DNA from: Opitutales bacterium
Lineage (GTDB): Bacteria; Verrucomicrobiota; Verrucomicrobiia; Opitutales; JAFGAQ01
Direction of reading: 5' to 3'
NCBI GenBank assembly: GCA_022361075.1
Contig: JAKSBQ010000061.1
Coordinates: 1 to 42,891, forward strand
DNA length: 42,891 nt
A program made the translations under genes and the position numbers. This document shows positions 7,693-22,845 of the stretch, in pieces; position 1 is the first letter of the stretch; each line of letters starts with the position of its first letter. The notes below the pieces were generated by a model that was not told where the DNA came from, searched no databases, and saw only the letters and a program-made list of their open reading frames with translations.

Positions 7693-9309
7693 ATGTTTAA
7701 TATCCCGTTTCTGAAAAATGGCGTCGTGAAAGCGGCGGCCATTAGTTGTTTCTGTTTCTTGGGTTTGTTTCTGTTTGCTCAAGAGCAGCCAGAACCTCAG
7801 CAGATGAATGTGTTGATGATTGCCATCGACGACCTGAAGACCGTCGGCAGTGTTTACGCTGACGAGGATGGTGATTTTCTCAGACACGTTTATCCGGACC
7901 AGCAGTTGCGATCGGAGGTGGCTTTTCGCATGACGCCCAATTTGAAGCGCCTCGCATGTAAAAGTATCACCTTTACCAGTGCCTATTGCGCTTCTCCGGC
8001 GTGCAATCCTTCCAGAGCTGCTCTGATGACGGGGATTCGTCCTCACGAATCTGGGATGACCACCAATGCTGGCGCTGTTTTTTTCAGGGAGTGGGAATAC
8101 GAAGGCGCGCGTCCTCTTGCGGAAGCGACTACGATTCCAGAGCTCTTGAAGGCAAACGGATGGTATACTGCATCAACGGGCAAGATTTATCACTCAGGGA
8201 GTAATTACGCAAAGAGCGATGGAGCTCGCTCGTGGACGCAGTGGACCAATGTTTCGGGTGGTGCTGGAAACAAAGTTCGTGCCCTCTACAGTCCTGAATC
8301 ATTGGACTGGGGGCAGGAGGGAAATGACTCTGCGACCTACACTGGTCTGAACGATTATCGAAAAGCGGACTTCATCGCCGAGCTACTTGAAAACGGAACT
8401 GCTACTCGCAACGGTGACACGTTCACTTTGCCCGAAGGACAGCCGTTTTTCATCGCAGCCGGCATTTTCAGGCCTCATCTCCCTTTTTATGCCACGAAGG
8501 ATCTGATTGATCTTTTTCCAGTCGAAGAAATGACAGCAGATCAGAACCTGTTGAACTATTTCATCGAAGACGGACGGGATTTGCCCTCTGAAGCTCTTAC
8601 ATTAGCAGGAGTGACACTCGATGCAGAAGGGAACCCGATTATCGGGAGTGATCGATTTGTGGACATCCTCATTCACGGAGACTCGATTGATGCCGAGACG
8701 GGTAGGTTTGATGGTTGGAAGGATATGCTTCGGCATTATTTTGCAAGCTGTGCGATCGCGGATCGTGCAATCGGTCGTTTGATGGAAGGGTTAAAGAATA
8801 GTGCTTATGCGGACAACACCATTGTCATCCTGTGGAGCGACCACAATTATCACCTTGGCGAGAAATTACATGAGACCAAATTTACACTTTGGGACGACGG
8901 AGCGCGGGTGAATTTCCTGGTTCACGATCCCAGGTTCCCGGAGAACCACGGGGCTCGTTGCTCAAAACCTGTGGGGCTTGTGGACATTTACCCGACTGTG
9001 GCGGCGATTGCAGGCGTCGAGCCTCCTTCAGATGACCGAATTACGGGATTTGACCTCAATCCGTTGCTCGCCAATCCACATGCGGATTGGTCCGGGTATG
9101 CGCTCACAACTTTCCGAAACGTCAACACTCATATGTTTCGGACTCAACGATACAAACTCATTCAATACGACTCGAATCCTGAGCAGATTGAACTCTACGA
9201 TATGGTGAATGACCCGGAGGAATATCACAATCTGGCCTTGATTCCTGCTTATTCCGAGATCCTCGAGTCGATGATGACCCAACTCAATCAAGCCCTCGGT
9301 ATCGACTAG
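7693..9309 (+). CDS. Secreted sulfatase, iduronate-2-sulfatase-like (S1_7-type)
   Basis: A 538-residue protein counted from ATG 7693. This start is chosen over an in-frame ATG at 7618 because it is followed directly by a hydrophobic export signal (about 11-29) and preceded by TCCCCT, while the 25 extra residues would be hydrophilic and cover the intergenic palindrome. Metal ligands are Asp46-Asp47 (AIDDLK). The formylglycine motif is CNPSR with Cys104. Lys164 lies in STGKIYH, His262 in FRPHLPF, and Asp383-His384 in WSDHNYHLGEK, a block typical of iduronate-2-sulfatase-like enzymes, as is GLVDIYPT near the C-terminus. Sequence alone does not show whether it acts on uronate 2-sulfate or on a galactan sulfate. 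The gene sits in the plus-strand block, 26 bp before the next sulfatase. Confidence 0.93.
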   Translation: MFNIPFLKNGVVKAAAISCFCFLGLFLFAQEQPEPQQMNVLMIAIDDLKTVGSVYADEDGDFLRHVYPDQQLRSEVAFRMTPNLKRLACKSITFTSAYCASPACNPSRAALMTGIRPHESGMTTNAGAVFFREWEYEGARPLAEATTIPELLKANGWYTASTGKIYHSGSNYAKSDGARSWTQWTNVSGGAGNKVRALYSPESLDWGQEGNDSATYTGLNDYRKADFIAELLENGTATRNGDTFTLPEGQPFFIAAGIFRPHLPFYATKDLIDLFPVEEMTADQNLLNYFIEDGRDLPSEALTLAGVTLDAEGNPIIGSDRFVDILIHGDSIDAETGRFDGWKDMLRHYFASCAIADRAIGRLMEGLKNSAYADNTIVILWSDHNYHLGEKLHETKFTLWDDGARVNFLVHDPRFPENHGARCSKPVGLVDIYPTVAAIAGVEPPSDDRITGFDLNPLLANPHADWSGYALTTFRNVNTHMFRTQRYKLIQYDSNPEQIELYDMVNDPEEYHNLALIPAYSEILESMMTQLNQALGID

Positions 9310-9335
9310 TTCTTTCTTTCAAAACCACCCCCACT

Positions 9336-10901
9336 ATGAAGAAAAGCCTACTTATTGTAACGATTTTGGCTGGTTTAACACTGTCGGTGTCTGCAAAAGA
9401 GCAGCCCAATATTCTGTTTCTTTTTGCAGACGACTGGGGTCGTTATGCAGGTGTATACCGTGACTACGATCAAGCTGGAATCAGTGACGTCATCGCAACT
9501 CCCACCATCGACCGTCTTGCGAGAGACGGAGTGATGTTCACCAATGCGTTTTTTCCGGTTCCTTCCTGTACTCCTTGTCGCGGGGCCATCATGACAGGGC
9601 AATATTTCTGGCGGAACGGCCGCGCTGCCTTTTTGGGAGGCGGTGATTGGGGTCCGACACCCGGACTTTGGGAGGCCATCCCGAAGTTTCCTAACATTTT
9701 AGAGTATCTTGGTTATCACGTCGGCTACGCGGGTAAAATTGGTGTGGATTGGTGGGAGGCTCATCACAAGACCATGCAGCCTCATCAGCACTACACGAAG
9801 AATGGTAGGAAGTTCATGAACTTCTCTCAGAACGTAAGTGGAAAGCCTGACATTGAGGCGGCGAAGCAGGAAATCTACGACGAGGTTTTGGCAAACTTCC
9901 GAGATTTTCTAGGAGCTGTGAAAACGGAGGATCAACCATGGTTTTTCTGGTTTGGTCCTTACAATGTGCATCGTTCCTGGATTAAAGGTTCCGGCAAGGA
10001 GCTTTGGGGAATTGATCCTGATGATCTTGAAGGAAAGATGCCTGCAGACTGGCCCGACGTGCACGAAGTTCGGGAGGATCTTGCGGACTACCTCGGAGAA
10101 ATCATGGCATTTGATGCGATGTGCAAGGTGCTGTTGGATGAGCTTAAACGTCTTGGAATTGAGAACAACACGCTGGTTGTCGCAACTGGCGATAATGGCA
10201 TTCCCGGATTTCCGAGAGCGAAGCGAAACATGTATGACAAGGGAATCGCAGCCCCACTCATCGCTCGCTGGCCATCAGACGTGCATGGAAGACGAGTGAT
10301 TACTGATTTTGTGAACATTTTTGATCTTGCGCCCACGTTCATCGAAGCAGCGGGGGGAACCCCTCCGGAATCGATGGATGCACGTAGTCTGATGCCTCAA
10401 TTAACCAATGGACATTCCGGGAGAATCGATCCCAACAGAGATCACATCATCACGGGCCGAGAAAGGCATGTTGTGCCGTATCCGATGAGAGCCATTCGCA
10501 CGGAGGAATATCTTTACGTGCGAAATTACCAGCTTGAGAACCGCCCCAAACTCCCGGACGAGCCACCGGAGGAGTTGCCTTCGGATCTCACACGACAGAT
10601 GGATGGCGGTCCGACTAAAGAATATCTTTTCGAAAACTGGCGTGATCCTGATGTATGGGCATTAGTCAAACTTGCCTTTGATCGCCGCGCACCAGAGGAG
10701 CTTTACGATCTTCGGAAGGATCCGGATCAACTCGTTAACCTTGCTGATGCACCTACTTACGCCGACGTGAAGGCTGATCTAAGTGATCGACTCTTTGAAG
10801 TGATGAAAGCTGGAGAAGACGATCGCATCCACCCAGGAGAGTCCAAATATGATAGACCCCCCTATATCGAAGCTGATCCTGAAAAAAGAGGAAAGTGGTA
10901 A
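9336..10901 (+). CDS. Secreted sulfatase, sulfamidase-like (S1_8-type)
   Basis: A 521-residue protein with a signal peptide (about 1-20, LSVSA). ADDWGRYAGVY carries the metal ligands Asp32-Asp33. The formylglycine motif reads CTPCR with Cys78, keeping the required Cys-x-Pro-x-Arg while having a second Cys at the usual Ser position. GDNGIPGFPRAKRNMYDKG matches the heparan N-sulfatase (SGSH) style SDNGIP..GR.NLY block. The C-terminus is long and charged (DRIHPGESKYDRPPY). Substrate by family similarity could be an N- or O-sulfated sugar, but marine relatives often have other substrates. It is the last plus-strand gene here; its stop codon is only 15 bp from the stop of the convergent operon. 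Confidence 0.92.
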   Translation: MKKSLLIVTILAGLTLSVSAKEQPNILFLFADDWGRYAGVYRDYDQAGISDVIATPTIDRLARDGVMFTNAFFPVPSCTPCRGAIMTGQYFWRNGRAAFLGGGDWGPTPGLWEAIPKFPNILEYLGYHVGYAGKIGVDWWEAHHKTMQPHQHYTKNGRKFMNFSQNVSGKPDIEAAKQEIYDEVLANFRDFLGAVKTEDQPWFFWFGPYNVHRSWIKGSGKELWGIDPDDLEGKMPADWPDVHEVREDLADYLGEIMAFDAMCKVLLDELKRLGIENNTLVVATGDNGIPGFPRAKRNMYDKGIAAPLIARWPSDVHGRRVITDFVNIFDLAPTFIEAAGGTPPESMDARSLMPQLTNGHSGRIDPNRDHIITGRERHVVPYPMRAIRTEEYLYVRNYQLENRPKLPDEPPEELPSDLTRQMDGGPTKEYLFENWRDPDVWALVKLAFDRRAPEELYDLRKDPDQLVNLADAPTYADVKADLSDRLFEVMKAGEDDRIHPGESKYDRPPYIEADPEKRGKW

Positions 10902-10916
10902 CTCTCAGTTTTCTGA

Positions 10917-12788
10917 TTACGGATTTTCCCTGAAAAAGTGACCATTCTTCTTGATCCGAAGATATCTTCCGACAATCCGCTTATGGTATTCGTTACCCTT
11001 CAGATTTGCTTCCAGCCAATCTGAAGGGACTTGGCCCATGGCATCTAGTTCATCAATGTAATTGAGTAGTGTGGTGAGCACAGCCGGTTCGTTGCACGAG
11101 TCCAAGGACTCGATGAGAGATTGTGTATGTTTGTCAGAATTCTCAGTGTCCAGCAGGGTGGATGCAAAGTGGGCGAGTATCTGATTAGCGATGTAGGTGT
11201 CAGACATCAGTTGAGACGCTGCTTCCTCTATTTTGGAACTCCATTGACCCTGCCCGATCAGCCCCATGCATGCCCAGTAACGGATGAGTGGATGGTCGTC
11301 TTTTGTGAGTTTGAGTAACTTTTTTTCTGAAATTTTTTGGAGAACGACGTCAACCGCGACATCGATGATTCGGTGATATTGGTTAGCCGGATCGCGGGCG
11401 TAGTCATAGGGCATCACTCCTAGCTGATGAAACATGGCTTCCGGGATGAAACCGAGATCGTAGATCGCTTTCATCTTTTGGACTAGGGCTTCATGCAATT
11501 TGGCTTCGGTGGAGTCATACATCGAGTCTGCTGAGAGGTTGTTGACCTCCCATGGATCAAAATCGGTATGATAGAGTTGTCTGGCAGGTAACGGGTTCGC
11601 TAGGTAGAGTTCTGAGAATCGGATCTTGATACCCGCATGATGTTTATCCTTGAGCTCCGCCCAACTTCGGATGCCTTCGGGATATCGGAGCGGTAATACT
11701 CCTTTTTGGTATGGGAAGAAGTTGAGGACGTATCGATATTCCCCGTCGGTGATTCCTCTGCGAAGTTTGTAGCGGGAGTCAAAACGGTCTCCGAAGAGGA
11801 AAGCGTATTTCTTTTCAGCCACATTCCCGGCATTTCCGAGAAATGCCTCTCCCTGCATCTCTTCGGGAATTTCCTTTCCAATGAGATTCATGAGGGTTGG
11901 AGCCAAATCTACGAATGCTACAGGTGAGTCCACTTTGAAGCCTGCCGGGTAAGGGGAGAGGTGTTTCCATTTTTCAGGAACGTAGGCGATCATCGGCACG
12001 TGGGTTCCGGTGTCAAGTAGCCATCTTTTGGTGCGTGGGATTACTCCACCGTGGTCGGAATAGTAGAAAATGATCGTGTCTTCTGCGAGTCCGGCATTTT
12101 CAAGTTCTTTGAGGATTTGTCCAACCTGTTGATCCATGAGAGTCACGAAGTCCTGATAGATGGCGATGTCTTCCCTGAAGATGGGTTCGTCTGGAAGGTA
12201 AGCGGGTAGTGCGATCTCGGATGGGTCTATTCGAGGGTTTTGAGGAATCTCACTTCTTTCACGGTAGGCTGAGATGTTGTTAGGAAAAAGTCTACTTTCG
12301 TGAGTAGTGGTGAAATTAAAAATCGCAAAAAACGGTTGGTTTTCAGCACGGTTCCTGTAATGGGCTTTGTTGCTGCACTCGTCCCAGATGTTCTTGCCGA
12401 AGTTGGAAGTGTTGTAGTCCGTCTTAGAGTTATTTGTGCAGTAGTAACCCGCTTCACGAAGGTGATGCACATAGGTTTTGATATGATCGGGGATCGCATA
12501 CCTGCTTCGCATGTGATGAGTGCCCTGAGACACTGCGTATTGTCCCGTTAAAATCGTGCTACGTGCGACTGCGCACACCGGAGCATTGGAGTAGGCATGG
12601 TTAAAAAGAATCCCCTTGGCGGCGAGAGAGTCGATGTTGGGCGTCTCTGCCAGTTGATTTCCATAACAACCGATGTAGTGATGACTGTTGTCTTCGCTTG
12701 TGATCCAAAGGATGTTGGGACGATCGGCGGCCCAGATCTTTGTTAACGCAAACAGAATAATGATTGGGGTAGTTATTTTTAAGGTCAT
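10917..12788 (-). CDS. Sulfatase with non-consensus CAVAR active site and HEAT-like C-terminus
   Basis: A 623-residue exported protein (signal peptide about 1-20). The N-terminal sulfatase domain opens with RPNILWITSEDNS, where the metal pair is Glu32-Asp33 instead of Asp-Asp, as in its paralogue at 17788. The active-site motif is Cys72-Ala-Val-Ala-Arg, whereas the maturation consensus is C-x-P/A-x-R; the usual Pro is Val here. FYYSDHGGVIPRTKRWLLDTG supplies the second metal and sulfate-site cluster. From about residue 490 the protein is alpha-helical with HEAT-like units (DHPLIRYWACMGLIG). It is the last gene of the minus-strand operon, 11 bp after the DUF418 gene. Either it is matured with relaxed specificity, or it has lost or changed activity. 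Confidence 0.9.
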   Translation of the reverse strand: MTLKITTPIIILFALTKIWAADRPNILWITSEDNSHHYIGCYGNQLAETPNIDSLAAKGILFNHAYSNAPVCAVARSTILTGQYAVSQGTHHMRSRYAIPDHIKTYVHHLREAGYYCTNNSKTDYNTSNFGKNIWDECSNKAHYRNRAENQPFFAIFNFTTTHESRLFPNNISAYRERSEIPQNPRIDPSEIALPAYLPDEPIFREDIAIYQDFVTLMDQQVGQILKELENAGLAEDTIIFYYSDHGGVIPRTKRWLLDTGTHVPMIAYVPEKWKHLSPYPAGFKVDSPVAFVDLAPTLMNLIGKEIPEEMQGEAFLGNAGNVAEKKYAFLFGDRFDSRYKLRRGITDGEYRYVLNFFPYQKGVLPLRYPEGIRSWAELKDKHHAGIKIRFSELYLANPLPARQLYHTDFDPWEVNNLSADSMYDSTEAKLHEALVQKMKAIYDLGFIPEAMFHQLGVMPYDYARDPANQYHRIIDVAVDVVLQKISEKKLLKLTKDDHPLIRYWACMGLIGQGQWSSKIEEAASQLMSDTYIANQILAHFASTLLDTENSDKHTQSLIESLDSCNEPAVLTTLLNYIDELDAMGQVPSDWLEANLKGNEYHKRIVGRYLRIKKNGHFFRENP

Positions 12789-12799
12789 CTTTAGGTTCT

Positions 12800-13981
12800 T
12801 TATGTAGTTTTAAAAGGAGTCCAATTCGTCAGCTTCCGCCAAAACCACTCACATGGGCCATACCTAAATTTTTTAAGCCAAAGTGTCGAAAATCCAACGT
12901 GCAATGCAAGGAAAACAATCCCAATGAATAAGCTGATGGTGGATCCCAGGTGGCGATACATCCCAAGCCCATGGTTTTGATAAATTAGGGTTCCGATGAT
13001 ACCTAGTAGGATGTAATTGGTGAGGCTCATGCGACCAAACGGACAGAGCCACCGTAAAACGGTCTGGACATATTTGAGCTTCCATAGCAGAACAAACAAG
13101 GAGACCCAAACGAAGGTCTGCGACAGGTTGCGGTAGGCTTCGGTGAGCAACCGCATCTGCATGCGAAATTGTCCCTGAACGGTCCAAGTATTAAGATTTT
13201 CCCGGAGAAAATAGAAGGGTATCCAGACGGCCAAAGATACCAATAGGATTCCGAACCAAAGTTTAGCTTTTCCGGAGGTAAATAAATCTTTCTTAGCAGC
13301 GAGGAATCCTATTAGGAACAATCCTGGGGTTTGAAAAAATCTACCATGATCCCAGGTCCAGAGAATAGATGCTTTTTGACCCTGAGTGTAGTTGAGCGCC
13401 AGAACTTCCCAAAAACTGCCCTCTTGGTAGGCTTGGATCAGTGGCCTCCACAGTCCACGAAAAGTGGTTGCGGGTGGAGCTTCGGGATTTTCGAGATGAT
13501 AGATCAGACGAATCAATTCAAAGGGTTGGAGCAAAAGAAAAATCCCTATGATTAACATGATCCAGTCTGGTAATCGCCACGTGAGGATCAGGATCAATGA
13601 CATGACTGCGTAGAATGCTACAATATCGCCAGAGTAGAAGAGTGAATGAAACTGACCGAAGCCGAAGAGAATCAACATGCGCCACATAAAACGGAGCGTA
13701 AAATCCTTTCCTTCGCTGAGCTTGCGCGAAAATTGTTTCCAGAAGGTGAGACCGAACATCATCGCGAAGATGGCATAGGCTTTTCCACCAAAGAGAAAAA
13801 ACATGCCTTGAAACACTGTACGATCTGTGTCCGGTGAGAACGGACCCCATGGTTCGGGTGGTCTCATGAGTAGGTTAAAGTGCTCTATGTGGTGAAGCAA
13901 TAAGATGCCCATCAGGGCAAATCCGCGAAGTCCATCCACGAGATCGATGCGTTCATTGTTGGAGTTGATTGGAGTCGTCAT
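12800..13981 (-). CDS. DUF418/YeiB-family integral membrane protein
   Basis: A 393-residue polytopic inner-membrane protein. It begins with the family signature RIDLVDGLRGFALMGILLLH (residues 11-30), has hydrophobic segments near 21-36, 58-80, 100-135, 140-160, 220-230, 241-260, 288-300, 318-335 and 348-365, and carries the C-terminal GRMSLTNY motif (316-323) of DUF418. Members are distantly related to membrane acyltransferases, and their substrates are mostly unknown. Its place between the GH2 beta-galactosidase (75 bp gap) and a sulfatase (11 bp gap) suggests a function tied to the locus, for example acyl transfer to or from sugars or transport, but this is inference. The start is preceded by CCAACCACAA without a Shine-Dalgarno. 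Confidence 0.85.
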   Translation of the reverse strand: MTTPINSNNERIDLVDGLRGFALMGILLLHHIEHFNLLMRPPEPWGPFSPDTDRTVFQGMFFLFGGKAYAIFAMMFGLTFWKQFSRKLSEGKDFTLRFMWRMLILFGFGQFHSLFYSGDIVAFYAVMSLILILTWRLPDWIMLIIGIFLLLQPFELIRLIYHLENPEAPPATTFRGLWRPLIQAYQEGSFWEVLALNYTQGQKASILWTWDHGRFFQTPGLFLIGFLAAKKDLFTSGKAKLWFGILLVSLAVWIPFYFLRENLNTWTVQGQFRMQMRLLTEAYRNLSQTFVWVSLFVLLWKLKYVQTVLRWLCPFGRMSLTNYILLGIIGTLIYQNHGLGMYRHLGSTISLFIGIVFLALHVGFSTLWLKKFRYGPCEWFWRKLTNWTPFKTT

Positions 13982-14056
13982 TTGAAAGTTGTGGTTGGAA
14001 AGAGAAAGGGAGAATCCAAACGAATTCTCCCCAGCTACAGAACGTATACACTAAGG

Positions 14057-19711
<5,655 letters not shown>

Positions 19712-19722
<11 letters not shown>

Positions 19723-21175
19723 GTGGGTTGTAGGCTTTTACTTTTCTTGGCTCAGGGAAATTGAAAGCAGGGAAACTTGACTCGACACGAGCTTCCTTCA
19801 GGAAGTTTTCAAGTTTTTGGCGGACTTTGGGATGCTCATTAGCCAGATCTGTCGTTTCTCCAGGATCTGTCGAAAGGTCATAGAGTTCGATGGGAGCATC
19901 GGGCTGAATAGAGACGTGATACCGAACACCCTTCCATTTGCCTACCCGGATGGCTTGCCGTCCGCCACGTTCGTGAAATTCCCAGTAGAGGTAAGGATGT
20001 TGCTTCTGCTTTTTACCTTTAAGTTCAGCAACCATGGAGATCCCGTCGATATTTGCAGGGACATCGGCTCCGGAAAGCTCGGCAAAAGTGGGTAGCATGT
20101 CCCAGAAGGCGGAAATATGTTCGCTGGTGCTTCCTGCCTCGACGGCAGCTGGCCATTGGGCGATCATAGGTACGCGAATGCCTCCTTCGTAGAGATCGCG
20201 TTTCGTGCCTTTGAATGGTCCGTTGCTGTCAAAGTAGTCTGGATTGGCACCACCTTCTTTATGGGGACCATTGTCGGATGTGAACATCACGAGAGTGTTA
20301 TCGGCGATGCCGAGTTCCTCAAGTTTGGAGAGAATTTCACCTACCTGATCGTCAAGCAAGGTAACCATCGCAACAAATGCAGCGTGGGCCTCTGGTTGAG
20401 AACCGTATGGACCCAGTCGAAAGTTTTTACCGGAATCGGTTCCCCTGAAGGAACGTTCGGGGAGGAATTTTCCTCTGAATTTCTCCATGTATTCCTCGGG
20501 AGCGAAAAGTTCGGCGTGGGGAATAATCGAAGGCACGAAACAGAAGAAGGGTTTATCTTTGTTTTTTTCGATAAATTCTAAAGTTTTCTCATGAATGAGA
20601 TTAGGAGCGTAAGTTCCGGTTTGGTTGCCTGTATTTTTCTCAAGGATGATTTTCTCATCATTATGCCAGAGATGCCAAGGGTAGTAGTGGTGTCCGATGC
20701 GCTGGCAGTTGTAACCGTAAAACTCGTCGAACCCTTGATTTATTGGATCACCTTCTGAACCAGGAAAACCGAGTCCCCATTTTCCGAAAGCACCCGTGGT
20801 GTAACCCGCTTTCTTAAGAATTTTGGCCATTGTCGGGAGTGCAGCGGGTAGAGGTTCCTGTCCTTCGTCAGGGAATTCTTTGTTTCCGCGAATGTAAGTG
20901 TGACCGGTGTGTTGGCCGGTCATGAGGGCAGAGCGTGAAGGTGCGCATACAGTCGCGCCGGAGTAGTGTTGCGTGAATCGCATGCCGTTTTTTGCCATGC
21001 GGTCGATGTTGGGAGTTTCGAATCGTTTTTGTCCGTAGCAGCTAAGGTCTCCGTAACCGAGGTCATCTGCCAGAATGTAGATGATATTGGGTTTTTCGGA
21101 ATCCGCTGTGAGTTGCGACATCAATGCACAGGCGATGATGCCAATTGAGAGAACAAATTTGGTTGTATTTTTCAT
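19712..21175 (-). CDS. Secreted S1-family sulfatase (arylsulfatase A type)
   Basis: A 487-residue protein with a signal peptide (about 1-24). ADDLGYGDLSCYGQ carries the first metal ligands. The formylglycine motif is CAPSR with Cys77 (GATVCAPSRSALMTGQHTGH). GKWGLGFPGSEGDP, IPHAELFAPE and TSDNGPHKEGG follow in the standard order, and IELYDLSTDPGETTDLA closes the C-terminal subdomain. It belongs to the same subgroup as the sulfatases at 207, 6133 and 28662, being most like 28662 (both have GYGDLSCYGQ and FYGYNCQR/FFGFNCQR blocks). Its start overlaps the stop of the preceding sulfatase by 4 bp (ATGA arrangement), and its stop overlaps the following sulfatase start, so it sits inside a translationally coupled trio. 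Confidence 0.94.
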
Positions 21176-22647
21176 AAAGTTTTTGAAAGAGCTTCTTTGA
21201 TTTTTTTGGCTTCAAATTCCGAATCGTATTTCGGATTGGGGGTAAATGTTGAAGGGACCTGATTCTTGCGGTACCAAGCGTCTAGTTTTTGAGATAGACC
21301 GTTTAGAATTTCCGGGTGTTCCGAAGCGAGATTATAGTTCTCACCGATATCTGTTTTCAGGTTGTAGAGCTCGAACGCGTGATCTTCAAAGTAATGGTGC
21401 AGTTTCCAGTCACCTGATCGAATCACAGCCCCTGGGCGTGTGCGAAAGAGTGGATCACGAGCTTCGTCGAGTTTCGGATCGTATGCTTGGAGATAAATTG
21501 GAAAATACCAGATGAGATCTCTTTTAATGAGAGGTGTCCGGTTTTTTAGGTGATCGAGAAGGGAAACACCGTCGAGTTCCGGTAGCTTGGGGTTTTCAGT
21601 GATCAGATCTATTAGTGTGGGGAAAAAATCCAAATTGCTCACGATTTCATCAGAAGCCGAGTTTGCTTCAATGTGGTTCTCCCAGGAAATGATGAGGGGC
21701 ACGCGAATTCCTCCCTCGTAATAAGAACCCTTACCTGCACGAAGCGGAGTCTGAGAAGAAATCGCGGCAATCCCTCCGTTGTCGGATGTGAAAATGATTA
21801 GCGTGTTTTCTCGAAGACCTTGTTGTTCAAGTTGTTCGATGATCAAACCAATTTGCTGATCCATATAGGAGACCATAGCACCGTATTTGATCTGTTTTTT
21901 ATGCTTAGCACCTGGCTTGTTTTTCCAGATTTCATGAATCTCCGGTCTTGGCTGAAGGGGCGTGTGAACCGTGTAATAGGGTAAATAGAGGAAAAAAGGT
22001 TTCTCTTTCGGACGCTCAAGGTATTGAATCACCTCTGCGGTAATCCGTTCGGTAAGGTGTTCACCCTCAGGGCCATCCGGCATGTTTTTCACTTTGGTAA
22101 ATGGGCGAAAGTAGGATCCGGGGCTTCCTGTGTGACAGCCTGCGATATTGAAGTCGAATCCGTAATCCATGGGATCTTCACTCAAGTGCCATTTACCAAA
22201 ATGAGCAGTTTCGTAGCCTTGAGATTTCAGGAATTGAGGGAGATTTGGGAGCTCCAGGGGAAGGATGTCGTTGTTAGGGGTTGGAATGATTTTCCTCGTT
22301 TTCTCGTGGCCACGATCCGATGGATTGACGGTGTAGATATGGTGAACAGGTGTGTTTCTACCGGAGATCAAGCAGGCGCGTGAAGGTGCGCAATTTGCAG
22401 CTCCTGCGTACGCTTGAGTGAAATGAACACCCGATTTTGCCAAATCGTCGATATAGGGAGTTTCAAAATACTCCGAACCCATGAAACTCAAGTCTTTCCA
22501 ACCCAGATCATCGATCACAATCATCAGAATATTGGGGGTTGCTTCCACAGACTTGGCGAATCCAAGACAGGAGAACAAAAGCAACGCTGATAAACAACTC
22601 GTCAGTTGCTTCAAAAGGAAAAAATACTTTCGTCGAATGGGACTCAT
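21172..22647 (-). CDS. Secreted S1-family sulfatase, first gene of the minus-strand operon
   Basis: The preferred start is ATG at 22647, giving 491 residues. The frame is open to 22734, but the extra 29 residues are a second, unrelated hydrophobic stretch, while MSPIRRKYFFLLKQ followed by a hydrophobic core is a normal signal peptide. VIDDLGWKDLSFMG supplies the metal ligands. The formylglycine motif is CAPSR with Cys86. FGKWHLSEDPMDYGFD, YTVHTPLQPRPE and TSDNGG with the GKGSYYEGGIRVPLI block match the sulfatase at 36218, its nearest relative here. The C-terminus ends in a helical, Lys-rich tail after NPNPKYD-like residues. As the operon's first gene it should lie behind the promoter in the 198-bp divergent region shared with the MFS gene. 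Confidence 0.93.
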   Translation of the reverse strand: MSPIRRKYFFLLKQLTSCLSALLLFSCLGFAKSVEATPNILMIVIDDLGWKDLSFMGSEYFETPYIDDLAKSGVHFTQAYAGAANCAPSRACLISGRNTPVHHIYTVNPSDRGHEKTRKIIPTPNNDILPLELPNLPQFLKSQGYETAHFGKWHLSEDPMDYGFDFNIAGCHTGSPGSYFRPFTKVKNMPDGPEGEHLTERITAEVIQYLERPKEKPFFLYLPYYTVHTPLQPRPEIHEIWKNKPGAKHKKQIKYGAMVSYMDQQIGLIIEQLEQQGLRENTLIIFTSDNGGIAAISSQTPLRAGKGSYYEGGIRVPLIISWENHIEANSASDEIVSNLDFFPTLIDLITENPKLPELDGVSLLDHLKNRTPLIKRDLIWYFPIYLQAYDPKLDEARDPLFRTRPGAVIRSGDWKLHHYFEDHAFELYNLKTDIGENYNLASEHPEILNGLSQKLDAWYRKNQVPSTFTPNPKYDSEFEAKKIKEALSKTL

Positions 22648-22845
22648 CTGAACAGAATTTAGAAAAGTGGGGTTTGTGACAAGGGTATGAGAATAAAACC
22701 TCATTATTAAGAAATACAATAAAAAATAAAACAATTTAAAAAAAAGTGAAATAATTAAGATTTAATTTGGTTTGTCATTCGCTTTTCACTGAGCTTAGAT
22801 GCGCCACATTCACTAAGACGCGCCTTTCCTATCATTTTACTAAAC
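22648..22845. promoter_or_regulatory. Divergent promoter region, sulfatase operon / MFS gene
   Basis: This AT-rich 198-bp gap must hold promoters for the minus-strand seven-gene operon and the plus-strand transporter. It contains the 15-bp inverted repeat AATTAA-GAT-TTAATT (22753-22767), bracketed by the wider inverted repeat AGTGAAA (22745-22751) / TTTCACT (22784-22790). One or both could be operator sites, for example for the LacI-type regulator encoded nearby; no clear -35/-10 pair was assigned. Confidence 0.4.
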
